From NCBI GenBank assembly GCA_037178675.1, contig JAYMGJ010000074.1:1-57839 (forward strand): 57,839 bases of DNA, in the 5' to 3' direction. The stretch's first letter is position 1; each line of letters starts with the position of its first letter. Source of the stretch: Scleroderma bovista. Lineage: Eukaryota; Basidiomycota; Agaricomycetes; Boletales; Sclerodermataceae. Position numbers and translations under genes: made by a program. Shown piece by piece: positions 44,701-56,758 of the stretch. The notes beneath the pieces are model-generated. The model searched no databases, was not told the DNA's origin, and saw only the letters and a program-made list of their open reading frames with translations.

Positions 44701-44957
44701 GTTGTTGGTCAACTGGTAGTTTCGTGCTACCAGAAAAGAAAAATATTCACAAGTTCTCAGCTACTCGGTGGTCATATGCTACCAATGAGGTCATGGACTC
44801 AGTTGATAACCTTTCAGAGAAGAAGTGGAAGAAAATTCTTGAGGCAGCTGAGGGTTATGTTGGGGCTCATAGGCCAGTACAAAGTAAGGATGCCACATTT
44901 GCACAGTGTGGACTGGTTTCTGGCAGGGCCACATGTTATGAAGTAGATTCAGACTAG
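41714..44957 (+). pseudogene. Plavaka-associated partner ORF (copy F)
   Basis: Begins MVVATRLKNKDAHPGIPDLP, matching the start of copy G (NKHAHPGKPNLPAPRR). A Lys/Glu/Gln-rich helical part and a long low-complexity acidic/basic middle follow (41.8-43.9 kb, several short exons). The conserved C-terminal domain is clear: NVDLPGLPGLMSKWQGIYLPCWFQY, a helix with YEWRSGMGDQAVKAVNAFF, FQHECILDTFAFF, ALALATVAVKRAFRCWSTG, then FSATRWSYATNEVMDSV and LSEKKWKKILEAAEGYVG. An in-frame TGA occurs near 44,337. Ends at TAG 44,957. Function is unknown; a role with the divergent transposase is inferred from repeated pairing. Confidence 0.7.
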
Positions 44958-44994
44958 TTACCATCTGAATATTTGGTGAATGCAATGCCTGGAT

Positions 44995-45960
44995 GTGATT
45001 TCTATTGATTCTGATGGTCTGATGGGTCTGAATGATCTGGCTGATCTGAGTGGTCTGAATGGTCTGAATGGTCTGATGGTCTTACTGACTACTGCCCTGA
45101 ATGATCTCAATGATCTGAACAGTCTAGATGATCTGGCCAGTCTTAATAACTACTGGTCTGACTGGTCTGACTAATCTTATTTACTACCTGTCTGACATGT
45201 CTGAGCAGTCTGAACAGTCTGGCTGGTCTTACTGTCTGAATGGTCTGAATGGTCTGATGGTCTTACTGACTACTGCCCTGAATGATCTGAATGATCTGAA
45301 CAGTCTAGATGATCTGGCCAGTCTTACTAACTACTGGTCTGACTTGTCTGGCTGGTATGAATGGTCTGAACAGTCTGGCTGGTCTTACTGACTACTGCCC
45401 TGAATGATCTGGCCAGTCTTACTAACTACTGGTCTGACTGGTATGAATGGTATGAATGGTCTGAACAGTCTGGCTGGTCTTACTGACTGCTGGTCTTACT
45501 GACTGAATGGTCTGAATGGTCTGGCTGGTCTTACTGACTACTGCTCTGGATGCTCTGGATGCTCTGAATGCTCTGGCTATTCTTACTGACTACTGGTCTG
45601 AATGGTCTGAATAATCTGATTGGTCTGGCTGGTCTGGCTGGTCTGAGTGACTGCTGGTCTGGCTGGTCTGAGTGACTGCTGGTCTGGCTGGTCTGGCTTG
45701 TCTGACTGGTCTGAGTGACTGCTGGTCTGGTTGGTCTGTCTGGTCTGGTTGGTCTGTCTGGTCTGGTTGGTCTGTCTGGTCTGGTTGGTCTGTCTGGTCT
45801 GTCCAACTGCTGGTCTGGTTGCTCTGGCTGATCTGACTGGTCTGACTGGTCTGATTGACTGCTGGTCTGGTTGGTCTGGCAGGTCTGGTGGTCTGGAATG
45901 GTCTGACTGACTTATCTGACTTATCCATCTTAACTGTCTGATTCCAGACAATCCAGATGC
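44995..45960. repeat. Microsatellite of 9-10 bp TCTGA/CTGGT words
   Basis: Nearly 1 kb of repeated GGTCTGAAT, GGTCTGACT and GGTCTGGTT words with interspersed CTTACTGACTACTG. Larger blocks are duplicated (45,060-45,165 and 45,240-45,345). Open frames on both strands (Leu/Asn/Asp-rich one way; Gln/Thr/Pro-rich the other) come from the periodicity and are not treated as genes. Confidence 0.85.
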
Positions 45961-46327
45961 TGTAAGAGAGTTAAGACCAATTGTCACCTTGCTGATGTAG
46001 GAGCTCACTGTGGTCCACAGTGTCAAGCTAGTTAAAGTGATGCTCAGGGAGCTGGAGTGCTGCCTGGTGCATTGCTGCACACAGTGCACTCACAGGGCTC
46101 ATAACCTGTTGAAGCAATACCTATATATGTAGAGGAACTGCTACTCCAACTCACCTGTTGGGTGGAGTGCACAACCTGAGATGGTAGCGGTAGCTGGTCA
46201 AGAGCTGTTATATTATATAAGCGATGGACACTGTTTATATACAACAAATAGTGTGACATGTAATATCTACTCTAAAGAGGACTATTACTAAATCTACACT
46301 AATATGGGTCACAGTCTTGTGTGCACT
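45961..46327. other. Non-coding stretch
   Basis: About 370 bp between the microsatellite and the end of a Plavaka fragment. It has several CTCACCTG-like and TATATA words but no recognised gene or repeat. Confidence 0.3.
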
Positions 46328-47690
46328 TCATTGATGGTTTATGCCAGGTGCACATGCGACTTCAACAATCTGCCCAAGGGCCTTGTGCTTGTTTGAGTGC
46401 TGCCATGGTTTTTTGACCGCTGTGATGTGTTTGGATTCGGTAATTGATGTGCATAGTCCATTTGGTGTGCCAAAGAGATGGATCATGGATTGATAATGAA
46501 CCAAGGAATGTTGCCGCGGGAGGGAGAACCCTTCAACACAGACTCCAGTGTCCCAAAAAATTTCATGATATTGATGGAATTGGTCCAAAGCATCCTCAAG
46601 TTCTTCAAGGGTGTCTTCTGTTATCACATTGTGATGAACAATGTAACAGAATTCCAAAAATGCATGGAATGTCTGCACAATATCATCAGGAATGTGGCCT
46701 TCAATGGCTGGCAAATAGACCTAAGCAGAAAAGATGTGAGATAGTAGGGCTGCAAAAGAAGAGAGAAAACACGCCTTCATCAAAGCCTTTGAATCATCAC
46801 CTGTCCACTGAGAGAATCCATGCTCATCAGGAAACCTCTGTAGCCCAGGAAATGGAGGTGTTGTTGCAATACTGACAGCATATCAGAGCGTTCACGTTCA
46901 AATCCATTCAAGGATGTACCGACGGTCAATATCTGCAAGTTGATCTTTTGCACTGGCCTTGCCATATGTTACCTCCAGGTATTTACCCACCCACTCCACT
47001 AGATGGTCTTTGAAGGTTCCTTTCACCAGTTGATGGAGAATGTCTGGTGTGATGAGCTGGTAAATATTGGCACAGGGGAAGTCGCTGGTGAAGGGCTGTG
47101 GGCATGACATGAGAAAAGAACAATGGAATGATGCAGGGTGGAATTTGTAATTGGTTTGGGGAACTTATGAAAATGCTGGCATCAACACCCCATTCATCCC
47201 ATGCAGCAACACCTGAGAGCTCCTCAATGAGAGCTTCAGTCAGTTTCTGTGTTCGTGGTGCACCTCTATTGTCAAGGTCATTTGGAAATGCAATACATCT
47301 ATACATGAGAGTATTAGCATCCAATGTAAGAGAGCATAAAAATCAAAGGAACCTCCCACACCAGTTCTGCATGATTCCCAAGATAAGGACCTGCTCTGGG
47401 TAGTCAGTAATATATGGACCAATCCCAAAGATAATGCGACAAAAGTGCCAGTCAGGACATTGTAAGACTTGGGGTGTTGTCATGCCAGGTTTGAGTGAGG
47501 TCAATATTCTTGACATTGCTGCATGGAAAAGTTGTTTCTTGAACTGTCAAAAAGCTGCATCATCCATATATTTCTTTGTGGCTGTTGGAAGTGTACAATT
47601 CAGACCTAGGGATGATGAGGTAGTAAATGTAGACACACCTTTGGGAATAGCTAGAGAGCAACGAAATGTTCTAATGGATATCTCTGTTCT
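46328..47690 (-). pseudogene. Plavaka transposase, central part (copy B)
   Basis: Both ends are missing. In order it shows LAIPK, an intron, KKYMDDAAF, TGA (47547-47549), QFKKQLFHAAMS, SLKPGM, GIGPYITDYPEQVLILGI, then [29 protein letters not shown] and finally LVHYQSMIHLFGTPNGLC with SITESKHITAVKKPW. These are RNase-H-fold core motifs of the family. The frame ends soon after KALGQ. It lies downstream of copy A on the same strand. Without an N-terminus or C-terminus it cannot be active. Confidence 0.75.
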
Positions 47691-48028
47691 ATCTATTTGT
47701 CAAGTCGACCCATCAACATTCATGAGGCTGTCTCGCATGTTTGTATCACCCTCCATCAGCAAATCGTTGTATGTCTGAATGACCTGAAATTCATCTGAAT
47801 GACCTGGGTGTCTGACCATGCCTGGGAAATGTCTGGGATCAGGACACACTCTGGAGCCAGGCTTGTCAGACAGAATTCATACTCATGTTCCAGGCATAAT
47901 ATCAGACATAATTACAGATAGATTCAGGTCATGACCAGAGCCCATCAGTCCATTCAGACAATGAGCACAATGGGTCCAGACAATCCCAGACTGCAAGTGC
48001 ACACCTGTACAACACAAGTTACTATTAA
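47691..48028. other. Spacer between Plavaka copies A and B
   Basis: About 340 bp with imperfect repeats of TCTGAATGACCTG (47,776-47,812) and TCAGACA words. These resemble the microsatellite at 45 kb. No gene was seen. Confidence 0.35.
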
Positions 48029-48308
48029 CTAAAATACAAGCATATTTGCCTGGTGGTCAATGTACTTATTTACATAGTAAGCCTTAAAGGCATCTAAAGA
48101 CTTGGAGAAGTGGAGGTCAACAGGAATAAATTCACTGCCATAAACTCCTATAAGGTGTGCACCCCGGACCACTGAATCCAGAGAGACGACAGATTGGACA
48201 CACCGTCCATTGTTATCCACTTCCAGTGCCACAATCCACATGCCCATCAACTCATCAGGCTCGTCAGCAATTGGGATAAACCAGTTGAGTAATGCACATG
48301 AGTAGCGG

Positions 48309-50357
48309 TGTGAGTCAAAGTGTGGATTTGGGTCGGAGTAATAACCCAAACACAACACCAACAAAGGACTATGAAAATGTGTGAGTGGTGGTTTACCTCT
48401 GTGGTGTCCAGAGAGGATATGCTGAGGAGGGGGAAAGGGGATCTACACCAACAGGGTGATGCAGACAGTGATGCAGGATACTCCTGGGGTACAGGAGTAA
48501 TAGAAGACAAAGGGGATAGGGGTCTGGACTCTTCCTAAAGCCTAGGAAGTGTCAAAGCAGGGATTGGGTTGACTGAGACTGAAACAGCAATACTACACCT
48601 AGAAATTGGTGCAGCAAGGGGACAAGGGGGCTCCTGATGTCCAGAAGCAATGAGAGATGAAGGATTGACTGGCCAGACTCCGCTTGAGCCTAGAGAAATA
48701 CTTGGACTTGAATAGATTGAATAAAACTTGAATATCAGAGTCTTTAGACCTTCACTGAAGCCTACAAGACTCAAAGAGCTGAGGGGATACTGACTGAGAG
48801 AGTCTGAGAGAGGGATAATTTCGTGCAATTGGGTCTTTTTTTTCACTGGGCTGAGCCCAGGGGTTTAAATACATGGGGGGGCACAGCATTAAAGTACAAA
48901 AAGAGAAGGCAGTAAGCAGAATTTGTCAAGGATTGGTAAGGGATTGGTAAGAGCTTTGTAAGGGGTTTGTAAGTGATCAGTAAGCAAGGGATAAGCAGGA
49001 ATGAGTAAGCATAGGGAGCATGAATAAGCTGCTGAGTAAAGGAATGAGTAAGCTGCATGACAAGATTGATTGGTAAGGGAGTGAGTCATCAGCTGAGTAA
49101 TATACCAAAAATGCGAAAGGGATAGAGTAATACTGATAACAAGAGAGCATCAGTAAGCAAGGGATGAGTCACTGCACAGCAGAAGGAGTCATTGATGCAC
49201 AGCCTAAGAAGTTTGATGGGGGGCTGTGTACCATCAGGAATTTGATGGGACAACAATGGGGAAGATCTGAGATTAATAGGGGGATTGAACCGAGACAAAA
49301 CAGCCACAAGAAGGGTACCAGGGGTCCAGAGGTCTTTTGGGGGGTCAGCATACACTAAGGTATAGTGCATGTGTTCTAGCGCCGCTGAAGCGCAACCATG
49401 GGCTCCCTTGACGAGCTCTCTTCTGGGAAAGAACGAGAGAAGGTTCTTCTTCCTAATAGCACTATAAAGTGGGGGAATAACTGTCATGGTGCTGGGGGAT
49501 GTCATCTGAAAGTAGAGAAGCGGATAGAGTATTGAATTCAATGCATCCAGGGAAGCGAGACGAACGACAGAGGAAGATGGACATGGCAAGTATCTGGGAG
49601 GAAGGGACCATAGGCTGAGGGCGCAGGGGACACAGAGACAACCAGAGAAGACTTTTCAAGCTTGACAATAGACCTAAGATGACCAAAGTATGTCCTTGAC
49701 GCAGGACTGACGAGGAGAACGTGCTGACCGAGAACAAGAGGGACTGAGGGAGCAGGCTGGAAAGATATGTGCCAGGCAGTGCACGGGAACTCTGGGAGAG
49801 GCTGTCCTAAGAGCAGGACATAGTGGAGATCTGCAGCAATAGCAGAGAAATGATCCAGAGAAAATATGGACTCCATAGTGAGCGATGAAGCAAATGTCTG
49901 GATTGCAGGGGGAATATCTCCGTGGGAAATGAACGGATTTGCATCAGAACTTGACAGGCAGATAGACCATGTTCTAGGCTCTCTGACAGTATAGTCACAT
50001 GCCTGATAGCTTCAGAAACGATGGAGCTATTCAAAATATCAGAATGCTGGCACTGGGCACCTAAAAATGACATTTGGGCACTAAAAATCATTTCTTCTCT
50101 TTCTCCTTTGTTTCTCCATCAATTCTTTGGCTTCTTTGATCGTTCTGGTATGGGAGTTGGACTGCAGACATGTGCATTCCTTTCTCATACCACAATTGAC
50201 GTTATTCCTTCAGTTTCTTCTGCTTCTTGGCAGTTCTTGTGCGATAGATGGCTACGATGAGGGTCCGTCGTGCTTATCCTTTGCATAAGGATCATTTGAT
50301 ATAGGTGTTATCATTATCTTCCATGTTCACTGTACCAAACCTGTTTGGTGCGTGACA
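48309..50357 (-). repeat. 2.1-kb LTR family, copy 2 (2049 bp)
   Basis: On the minus strand it starts TGTCACGCACC and ends GACTCACA. The flanking 4-mers are GCGG (48,305-48,308) and GCAG (50,358-50,361), one mismatch apart. Removing the LTR and one flank restores the Plavaka frame (KYAGH to RYSC). It is most like copy 4, which has the opposite orientation. Confidence 0.85.
49538..49876 (-). CDS. ORF conserved inside the 2.1-kb LTR (copy 2)
   Basis: A 112-codon version starting MESIFSLDHF and ending early after SFVSLPW. It shares the core (YVLLLGQPLPE, LVSPASRTYFGHLRSIV, LVVSVSP..SAYGPF) with the other copies. The shared upstream segment (SSSDVNPFISHGD in copies 1 and 3) is not in this frame from the first ATG used. 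No known domain. Confidence 0.4.
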   Translation of the reverse strand: MESIFSLDHFSAIAADLHYVLLLGQPLPEFPCTAWHISFQPAPSVPLVLGQHVLLVSPASRTYFGHLRSIVKLEKSSLVVSVSPAPSAYGPFLPDTCHVHLPLSFVSLPWMH

Positions 50358-53355
50358 GCAGTGTCCTGCATATTTGCAAGAAAAAAATAGGTGCACCCTT
50401 CCCACCAGTAGACTACGAAAACCTTCTGTATCCACACCTCCCTTTGCCACATATACACAGTCATAGCATGGAGGGCCCCCTGCCAAGAGGGTGTTGCATG
50501 GATTATTTCACGGCGCATCCCCCCTACACCTGACTGATCACTTGGCACGCAGAATGTTGCTGTAGCAGAGTAAAAAACATGTACTTTGCCTTGAAAAAGA
50601 GGGCAGACGCGAAGGTCTGTGCGATCCCCTGGTATCTCGGCATCAGGGTAGAGCTGGTCATAAAGGAAGCGTCAAATCGCCTCTTGCAGACCCTGGAGAC
50701 CGAGATGGTCTGCTACATGTGCGACCATGCCAGACACACCATGCACTGCACAAATATGTTGATAGCGTTAGTGTAGGGTATCAAATGAAATCACGGACAC
50801 ACAAGGGCGAGATGCTAGGTTGACTGTATAGGTTGCCGGGTCATCATCCACAGCGCCACCCTCCTCATCTTCTAAGTCTACCCTCACAGCCTCCAATCCA
50901 ACCGGAAGAAGTGGTCTGTCCAACATACCACGTTCTGTGAACCACCTTCGGGCTGCAGCTAACTTGTCAAGCCATTGATTTGTGACAAGCATTTGTCCAA
51001 GTGCATTGAACTTGTTGGAGCACTGCCAAGGTTCCTTCATGGCTGTGATGTGCTTCAACTCCGTAATTGATGAGCACAATCCATTCGGCGCACCAAATAA
51101 TTCGATGAGTTCACGATAATGCACCATGGCATGTTGGCATGGGAGGGATAAATGGGCACACACGCCAGTTGTAATAAAAACAGCACGTTCTTGATGGAAG
51201 TGTTCCACAGCGACATCAATTGCATCAAGAGTTTCTTCGTTAAGGATCAAATGCCAGACCAAATAACAGAAATCCAGAAATGCGCTCAGTGCACGCACCA
51301 TGCCAGGGGGAACATGTTCAGCTATGGCCAGTAAGTATACCTCATCAACACATACATAAGCGACATACTTGGATAAAATTCATGACTTACTTACTTTCAT
51401 TAGTGCCTTGGAATCATCACCAGTCCATTGTTTGAACCCTTGCCCTTCTGGAAACCGCTGCAGCGCAGGAAAGGACGGCACAGCTGCAATCCTAGTAAGA
51501 AAAAACACGTCTCAGTAGGGTGGCAGTGGCCACTGGTTTGCAATGACTTACCTGCAGTCAATATCAGTGATAATTTCACCAGCACACTGCTTCCCATGCT
51601 CAAACTCTAGATACTCATTAATCCAGGTGACAAGGTGGTCCTTGAATGTGCCCTTGATCAACTGGTGAAGGAGGTCCAGGGCGATAAGTTTGTGAATGTC
51701 TGCGCAGGGAAAGTCCAAAGTGAAAGGCTATTAGATGCTACTAAGCTCTGCTGTAAGTAGAATGACAGACAGACACATGCACCACAATGTCATGAACAAT
51801 GCCATAGTCATTGGATAATGTTTGTGCATCTAGGACATTGACGAGCACCGTGGAAAGTTCATGGGAATGACTACCTCTGCCACCATCCAAATTATTGTTG
51901 TGAGCAGTGCACCTGATGGTAAATGGTAAGTTAAACTGTGTGGATCATCACATTGACTTACCGTGGACACCATTCCTGCACCACACCAGTCAATAACACC
52001 TGTTCGGGGTAGTCTGCAATGTAGGGGCCGAGTCCATATATAACATGACGAAAATGCCCGTCCAGACACAATGTGACTGTTGGCTTACTCATGTGTGGCT
52101 TCAGTGAGTCCAACACAGCCGCAATTGAGCTATGGAAGAGTTGGTGGCGAAAGCGGCAAAACGCAGGGTCATTTTTGTGCACCTCATCAGCTATGTTCAG
52201 ACAAATGAGTAGTAAAGAATAGATAAAATAGTACCACACCAAACGTACTTTTGGGAATGGCAAGAAATGCGAGTATTGTTACAGCATCACGGTGCGCCCG
52301 GTGGACATTGTTGTGTATATTCCCAAGTGAGAGGTAGAGAGGGTAGTATTCTGTATGACCTGTTGCAACCAACACCATGGTCTTGTCACTACCAAGAACC
52401 ACTGGCACGAACATTGCACTGTGTGTGTCGGCATCTTTGCCAATGATGTCCTGAGACTGGCAGGTTCAATATCAGTCACTGCTTCACCAACAATTCGAAA
52501 CAAATAACTTACAGACTGTTTGAACACCCATTGTCCAGACATCAGGTCACATACTTCACAGTGTCCACCTTCATCAATGACAACTTTCGCGGCATAATCA
52601 ATTTCACCCTTGAAATTGGGGTTTGCAAGTTGATGCTCAAGCACCACCTTCGGATCGCAGTACCATACATCATACTTGGTGGTCATCCAAGGAGGTGGAA
52701 GATCAGGTATGGCACCTGAATATGTCACAGAGAATGACTTCCAAGGGGAATCCCCATGGGTTGTAGCGTCGATTGTATCATACATGTGCTTGTGCGAATG
52801 GAATGGTGGATCCTTGTTGCATATCGAAGCCATGATAGCCAGTAATTCGTCAATCTTGGCAGCGGACATCTGTTCATGATTGTACAAGAATTCAGCAAGT
52901 TGGAAGGCAGCCCTACTCTCATAGGGACTATAGTCATCAGGAGGGGGACTTGGCTTTGGAGGGGGAGGGGAACCGGGTGGCAGATAATTCCCAGCGTGAT
53001 CGCACGGAGTTCCTATGCAGTGATGGTCAGCACTTGTATGGGATGTATTGACAGAAACGAACATACCATCAAGAAGGGGGTGATAACTCACTTTCCGCTC
53101 TCAAGGACATTGCCCTGCACCTGCATTATCTTCATCTGGCCCAGGTAGATCCCTACCATCAGCGAAGTCATAATCTTGATGAACTTCCTCCATCTCAGTG
53201 GGGTTGATCGGCTGTGGACGAATCCCGCGGTTGAGGTGCCACTTTTGCATATGCTGTTTCATACCACCTCAAGTCAAGCATGTCTTGGTGCAGCTGTCAA
53301 CACCACAGACATAGACTCTGTGGTTGAATGGACGCACTGGCAGGCGGCAAGGCAT

Positions 53356-53524
53356 GGTGACTGCACACGTTTATTGACCGGCAGGCTGGTCCCGTCTGAG
53401 CTGTCATTTGGAGTAGATCTGTCATATCAACTGTGCAGTTTTAAACAGTGGCTGACAAAGAAAAAAACAAACAAACCCGGCGGTCACCCAAACATCAAGC
53501 CTCCCTCAGTCACCCACCGCTGAC
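53356..53524. promoter_or_regulatory. Bidirectional intergenic region of Plavaka pair A/G
   Basis: Only 169 bp separate the divergent start codons at 53,355 (minus) and 53,525 (plus). An A-rich run near 53,457-53,476 is the main feature. It is the shortest of the three divergent promoters in this window. Confidence 0.45.
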
Positions 53525-54655
53525 ATGGCGAGCCAGCTGACACGTGCTATCGGCACACAGTCATCCAACAAACATGCTCATCCTGGAAAGCCCAACTTAC
53601 CTGCACCTAGACGTCCTGCAGAAGTTGTACAAGCTGAGAAGGCAGCAAAAGTGATGGAAGACTCCCAAAGGGCAGCCACAATTCAGGTTGGCATTCAGCA
53701 TGCTGCAAGTATTGAATATGATCTGTCAATGAAGGCATCGAGTCAAACTGAACGATTCAAGAAACCAAACTCAGCCTTTATGAAGAAAAAAACCTGGCAG
53801 CCGCAAACTGAGGAAGCGAGCCAAGTCAACGACGATGATCTTGAAGGCAAAAATGAAGCTGTTGATGAAGATGAAACGTTAGTCAACGGTAAGTCTGATT
53901 GTGACCTAGTGCAAAGTAGACGGTAGACTTACATTCATTTGTGCTTTGAGTGCCAGATGGTGTCTCGACTCCTAGTGGATCAGAATTCGAACTTGAGGCA
54001 GATGATGGAGGGGATGAAGACGATAGGCACCCTAACGTCGTCCCAGAAGTCCACAATTCCAAAAAGAGAACAAAGGCAAAGCCCATGCGCAAGGCGATTA
54101 CACAAGCATGCCACGACTTCGACTACCCTGCAACGCCTGCCGGTGGAGGGAAACGTGCCCATGAGGCTCTCTCAGAGGAACAATCAGCACCAGGGTAAGT
54201 CAGGATGGGTTGCAAGTATTTCCCTTGGCTACTAACTACTCCGATGACAGTACTGGCAGCGACAGAACTATCAAAAAGCAACATTTAGAAGGAACCAGGT
54301 GTGGAACCCAATCAGCAGTGACACAAGGACTTGCGCCATCTCAGCCTCTCAATCCTTTGACCGCATCCTCGGGTCTGACCTATTGAGGCTCACCCATCAC
54401 TCCCACACCGTATACTCGTGGAGGACTCCATAGTGACAAAGACAATAGTTTCAGCCCATCATTGGACTCATTCACAGCACCTATGAAGAGTACTGGCCAG
54501 ACAGTCTTGAAGGCAGTTAATCCAGTACATGTTGCTCTCATGTCCTCTTGCCTTGTGACTGATTTTCGTTCTGCTTTCAATGTAGTCTGCCACAATGGTC
54601 ATACCAAACGCGCCACAACAGCGCCTTCAACAGTCCATGGTTATCAGCAATGCGG

Positions 54656-56758
54656 TGTCATGCACCAAACAGGTTTGGTACAGTGAACATGGAAGATAAT
54701 GCCTATATCAAATGATCCTTATGCGAAGGATAGGCACGACAGACCCTCATCGTAGCCATCTATCGCACAAGAAGACTATTCTGATGCAAGAGATGAATGC
54801 CAACACTGACAGTCATCCCTCGCACAAGAACCATCAAGAAGCAGAAGAAACTGAAGGAATAATGTCATTATGGTATGAGAAAGGAATGCACACCTCTGCA
54901 GTCCAACTCCCATATCAGAATGGTCAAAGAAGCTGAAGAATTGATGGAGAAACAAAGGAGAAAGAGAAGAAATGATTTTTAGCGCCCAAATGTCATTTTT
55001 AGGTGCCCAGTGCCAGCATTCCGATATTTTGAATAGCTCTGCCATTTCTTAAGCTATCGGGCACATGACTATACCGTCAGAGAGCCTAGAACATGGTCTA
55101 TCTGCCTGTCAAGTTCTGACGTGAATCCATTCATTTCCCATGGAGATATTCCCCCTGCAATCCAGACGTTCGTCTCATCGCTCACTATGGAGTCCATATT
55201 TTCTCTGGATCATTTCTCCGCTATTGCTGCAGATCTCCACTATGTCCTGCTCTTAGGACAGCCTCTCCCAGAGTTCCCATGCACTGTCTGGCACATATCT
55301 TCCCAGCCTGCTCCCTCAGTCCCCCTTATTCTTGGCCAGCGCGTTCTCCTCATCAGTCCTGCATCAAGGACATACTTTGGTCATCTTAGGTCTATTGTCA
55401 AGCTTGAAAAGTCTTCTCTGGTCGTCTCTGTGTCCCCTGAGCCATCAGCCTATGGTCCCTTCCTCCCAGATACTTGCCATGTCCATCTTCCTCTGTCGTT
55501 CGTCTCACTTCCCTGGATGCGTCAAATTCAGTACTCTGTCTGCTTCCCCACTTTCAGACAGCATCCCTCAGCACCATGACAGTTATACCCCCCCCACTTT
55601 ATAGTGCTGTTAGGAAGAAGAACACTCTCTCATTCTTTCCCAGAAGAGAGCTCGTCAAGGGAGCCCATGGTTGCGCTTCAGCGGCACTAGAACATATGCA
55701 CTATACCTTAGTGTATGCTGACCCCCCCAGAGACCTCTGGACCCCTGGTACCCTTCTTGTGGCTGTTCTGTCTCGGATCAATTCCCCTATTTATCCCAGA
55801 TCTTCCCTATTGTTCTCCCATCAAATTCCTGATGGTACACAGCTTCCCATCAAACTTCTTGGGCAGTGCATCAATGACTTCTTCTGCTGTGCAAGTGACT
55901 TATCCCTTGCTTACTGATGCTCTCCTGTCATCAGTATTACTCTATCCCTTTCGCATTTTTGGTATATTACTCAGCTGATGACCCACTCCCTTACCAATCA
56001 ATCTTGTCATGCAGCTTACTCATTCCTTTACTCAGCAGCTTATTCATGCTCCCTATGCTTACTCATTCCTGCTTATCCCTTGCTTACTGATCACTTACAA
56101 ACCCCTTACAAAGCTCTTACCAATCCCTTACCAATCCTTGACAAATTCTGCTTACTGCCTTCTCTTTTTGTACTTTAATGCTGTGCCCCCCCATGTATTT
56201 AAACCCCTGGGCTCAGCCCAGTGAAAAAAAAGACCCAATTGCACGAAATTATCCCTCTCTCAGACTCTCTCAGTCAGTATCCCCTCAGCTCTTTGAGTCT
56301 TGTAGGCTTCAGTGAAGGTCTAAAGACTCTGTTATTCAAGTTTTATTCAATCTATTCAAGTCAAAGTCTTTCTCTAGGCTCAAGTGGAGTCTAGCCTGTC
56401 AATCCTTCATCTCCCATCGCTTCTGGATGTCAGGAGCCCCCTTGCCCCTCTGCTGCACCAATCTCTAGGTGTAGTATCGCTACTTCAGTCCCACTTAACT
56501 CAATCCCCACTTTGACACTTCCTAGGCTTTAGGAAGAGTCCAGACCCTTATCCCCTTCATCATCTATTACTCCTGTACCCCAGGAGTATCCTGCATCACT
56601 GTCTGCATCACCCTGTTGGTGTAGATCCCCTTCCCCCCTCCTCAGCATATCCTCTCTGGACACCGTGGAGGCAAACCACCACTCGCACTTTTTTGTAGTC
56701 CTTTGTTGGTGTTGTGTTTGGGTTGTTGTTTCGACCTAAACCCACACTTTGACTCACA
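54656..56758 (+). repeat. 2.1-kb LTR family, copy 4, complete (2103 bp)
   Basis: Starts TGTCATGCACCAAAC and ends TTTGACTCACA, with identical GCGG flanks (54,652-54,655 and 56,759-56,762). TATTTAAA lies near 56,196. It is an inverted near-copy of the LTR at 48,309-50,357. No internal retrotransposon genes flank it, so it is a solo LTR. Confidence 0.88.
55121..55579 (+). CDS. ORF conserved inside the 2.1-kb LTR (copy 4)
   Basis: A 152-codon frame starting MNPFISHGDIPPAIQ, with the shared internal MESIFSLDHF start and the same core motifs as copies 1-3. The end diverges (FRQHPSAP) because of small indels after SFVSLPW. That the core stays open in four copies while the 3' end varies suggests that the core is the constrained part, if any. 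Confidence 0.43.
   Translation: MNPFISHGDIPPAIQTFVSSLTMESIFSLDHFSAIAADLHYVLLLGQPLPEFPCTVWHISSQPAPSVPLILGQRVLLISPASRTYFGHLRSIVKLEKSSLVVSVSPEPSAYGPFLPDTCHVHLPLSFVSLPWMRQIQYSVCFPTFRQHPSAP

Larger units (their letters stand above)
48029..53355 (-). pseudogene. Plavaka transposase, nearly full length, split by an LTR (copy A)
   Basis: Starts at ATG 53,355 (MPCRLPVRPF) with a C2H2 finger (C...C...H...H), carrying TGA at 53269-53271. Exons in order give LAEFLYNHEQMSA, TKYDVWYCDPK, FVPVVLGSDKT, YYPLYLSLGNIHNN, then FCRFRHQLFHSS, LDGHFRHVIYGLGPYIADYPEQ, the core [29 protein letters not shown] and LIELFGAPNGLCSSITE. Stops occur at 50768-50770 and 50672-50674. After SDQSGVGGMRREII and LFFSCKYAGH the frame is interrupted by a 2049-bp LTR (48309-50357). 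It resumes as RYSCALLNWF and ends DAFKAYYVNKYIDHQANMLVF at 48,029. It is head-to-head with the partner ORF at 53,525. Family assignment is firm; the copy is inactive. Confidence 0.85.

Noticed and set aside
44980..45391. Leu/Asn/Asp-rich plus-strand frames resembling a repeat protein
   Set aside because: Same microsatellite; periodicity explains the pattern.
45531..46089. Gln/Thr/Pro-rich minus-strand frames (up to 168 codons)
   Set aside because: They are translations of the TCTGA/CTGGT microsatellite; the opposite strand is equally open.
48309..56758. A single composite DNA transposon with 2-kb inverted ends
   Set aside because: Plavaka and partner coding sequences continue outside both arms, and each LTR has its own 4-bp duplication.
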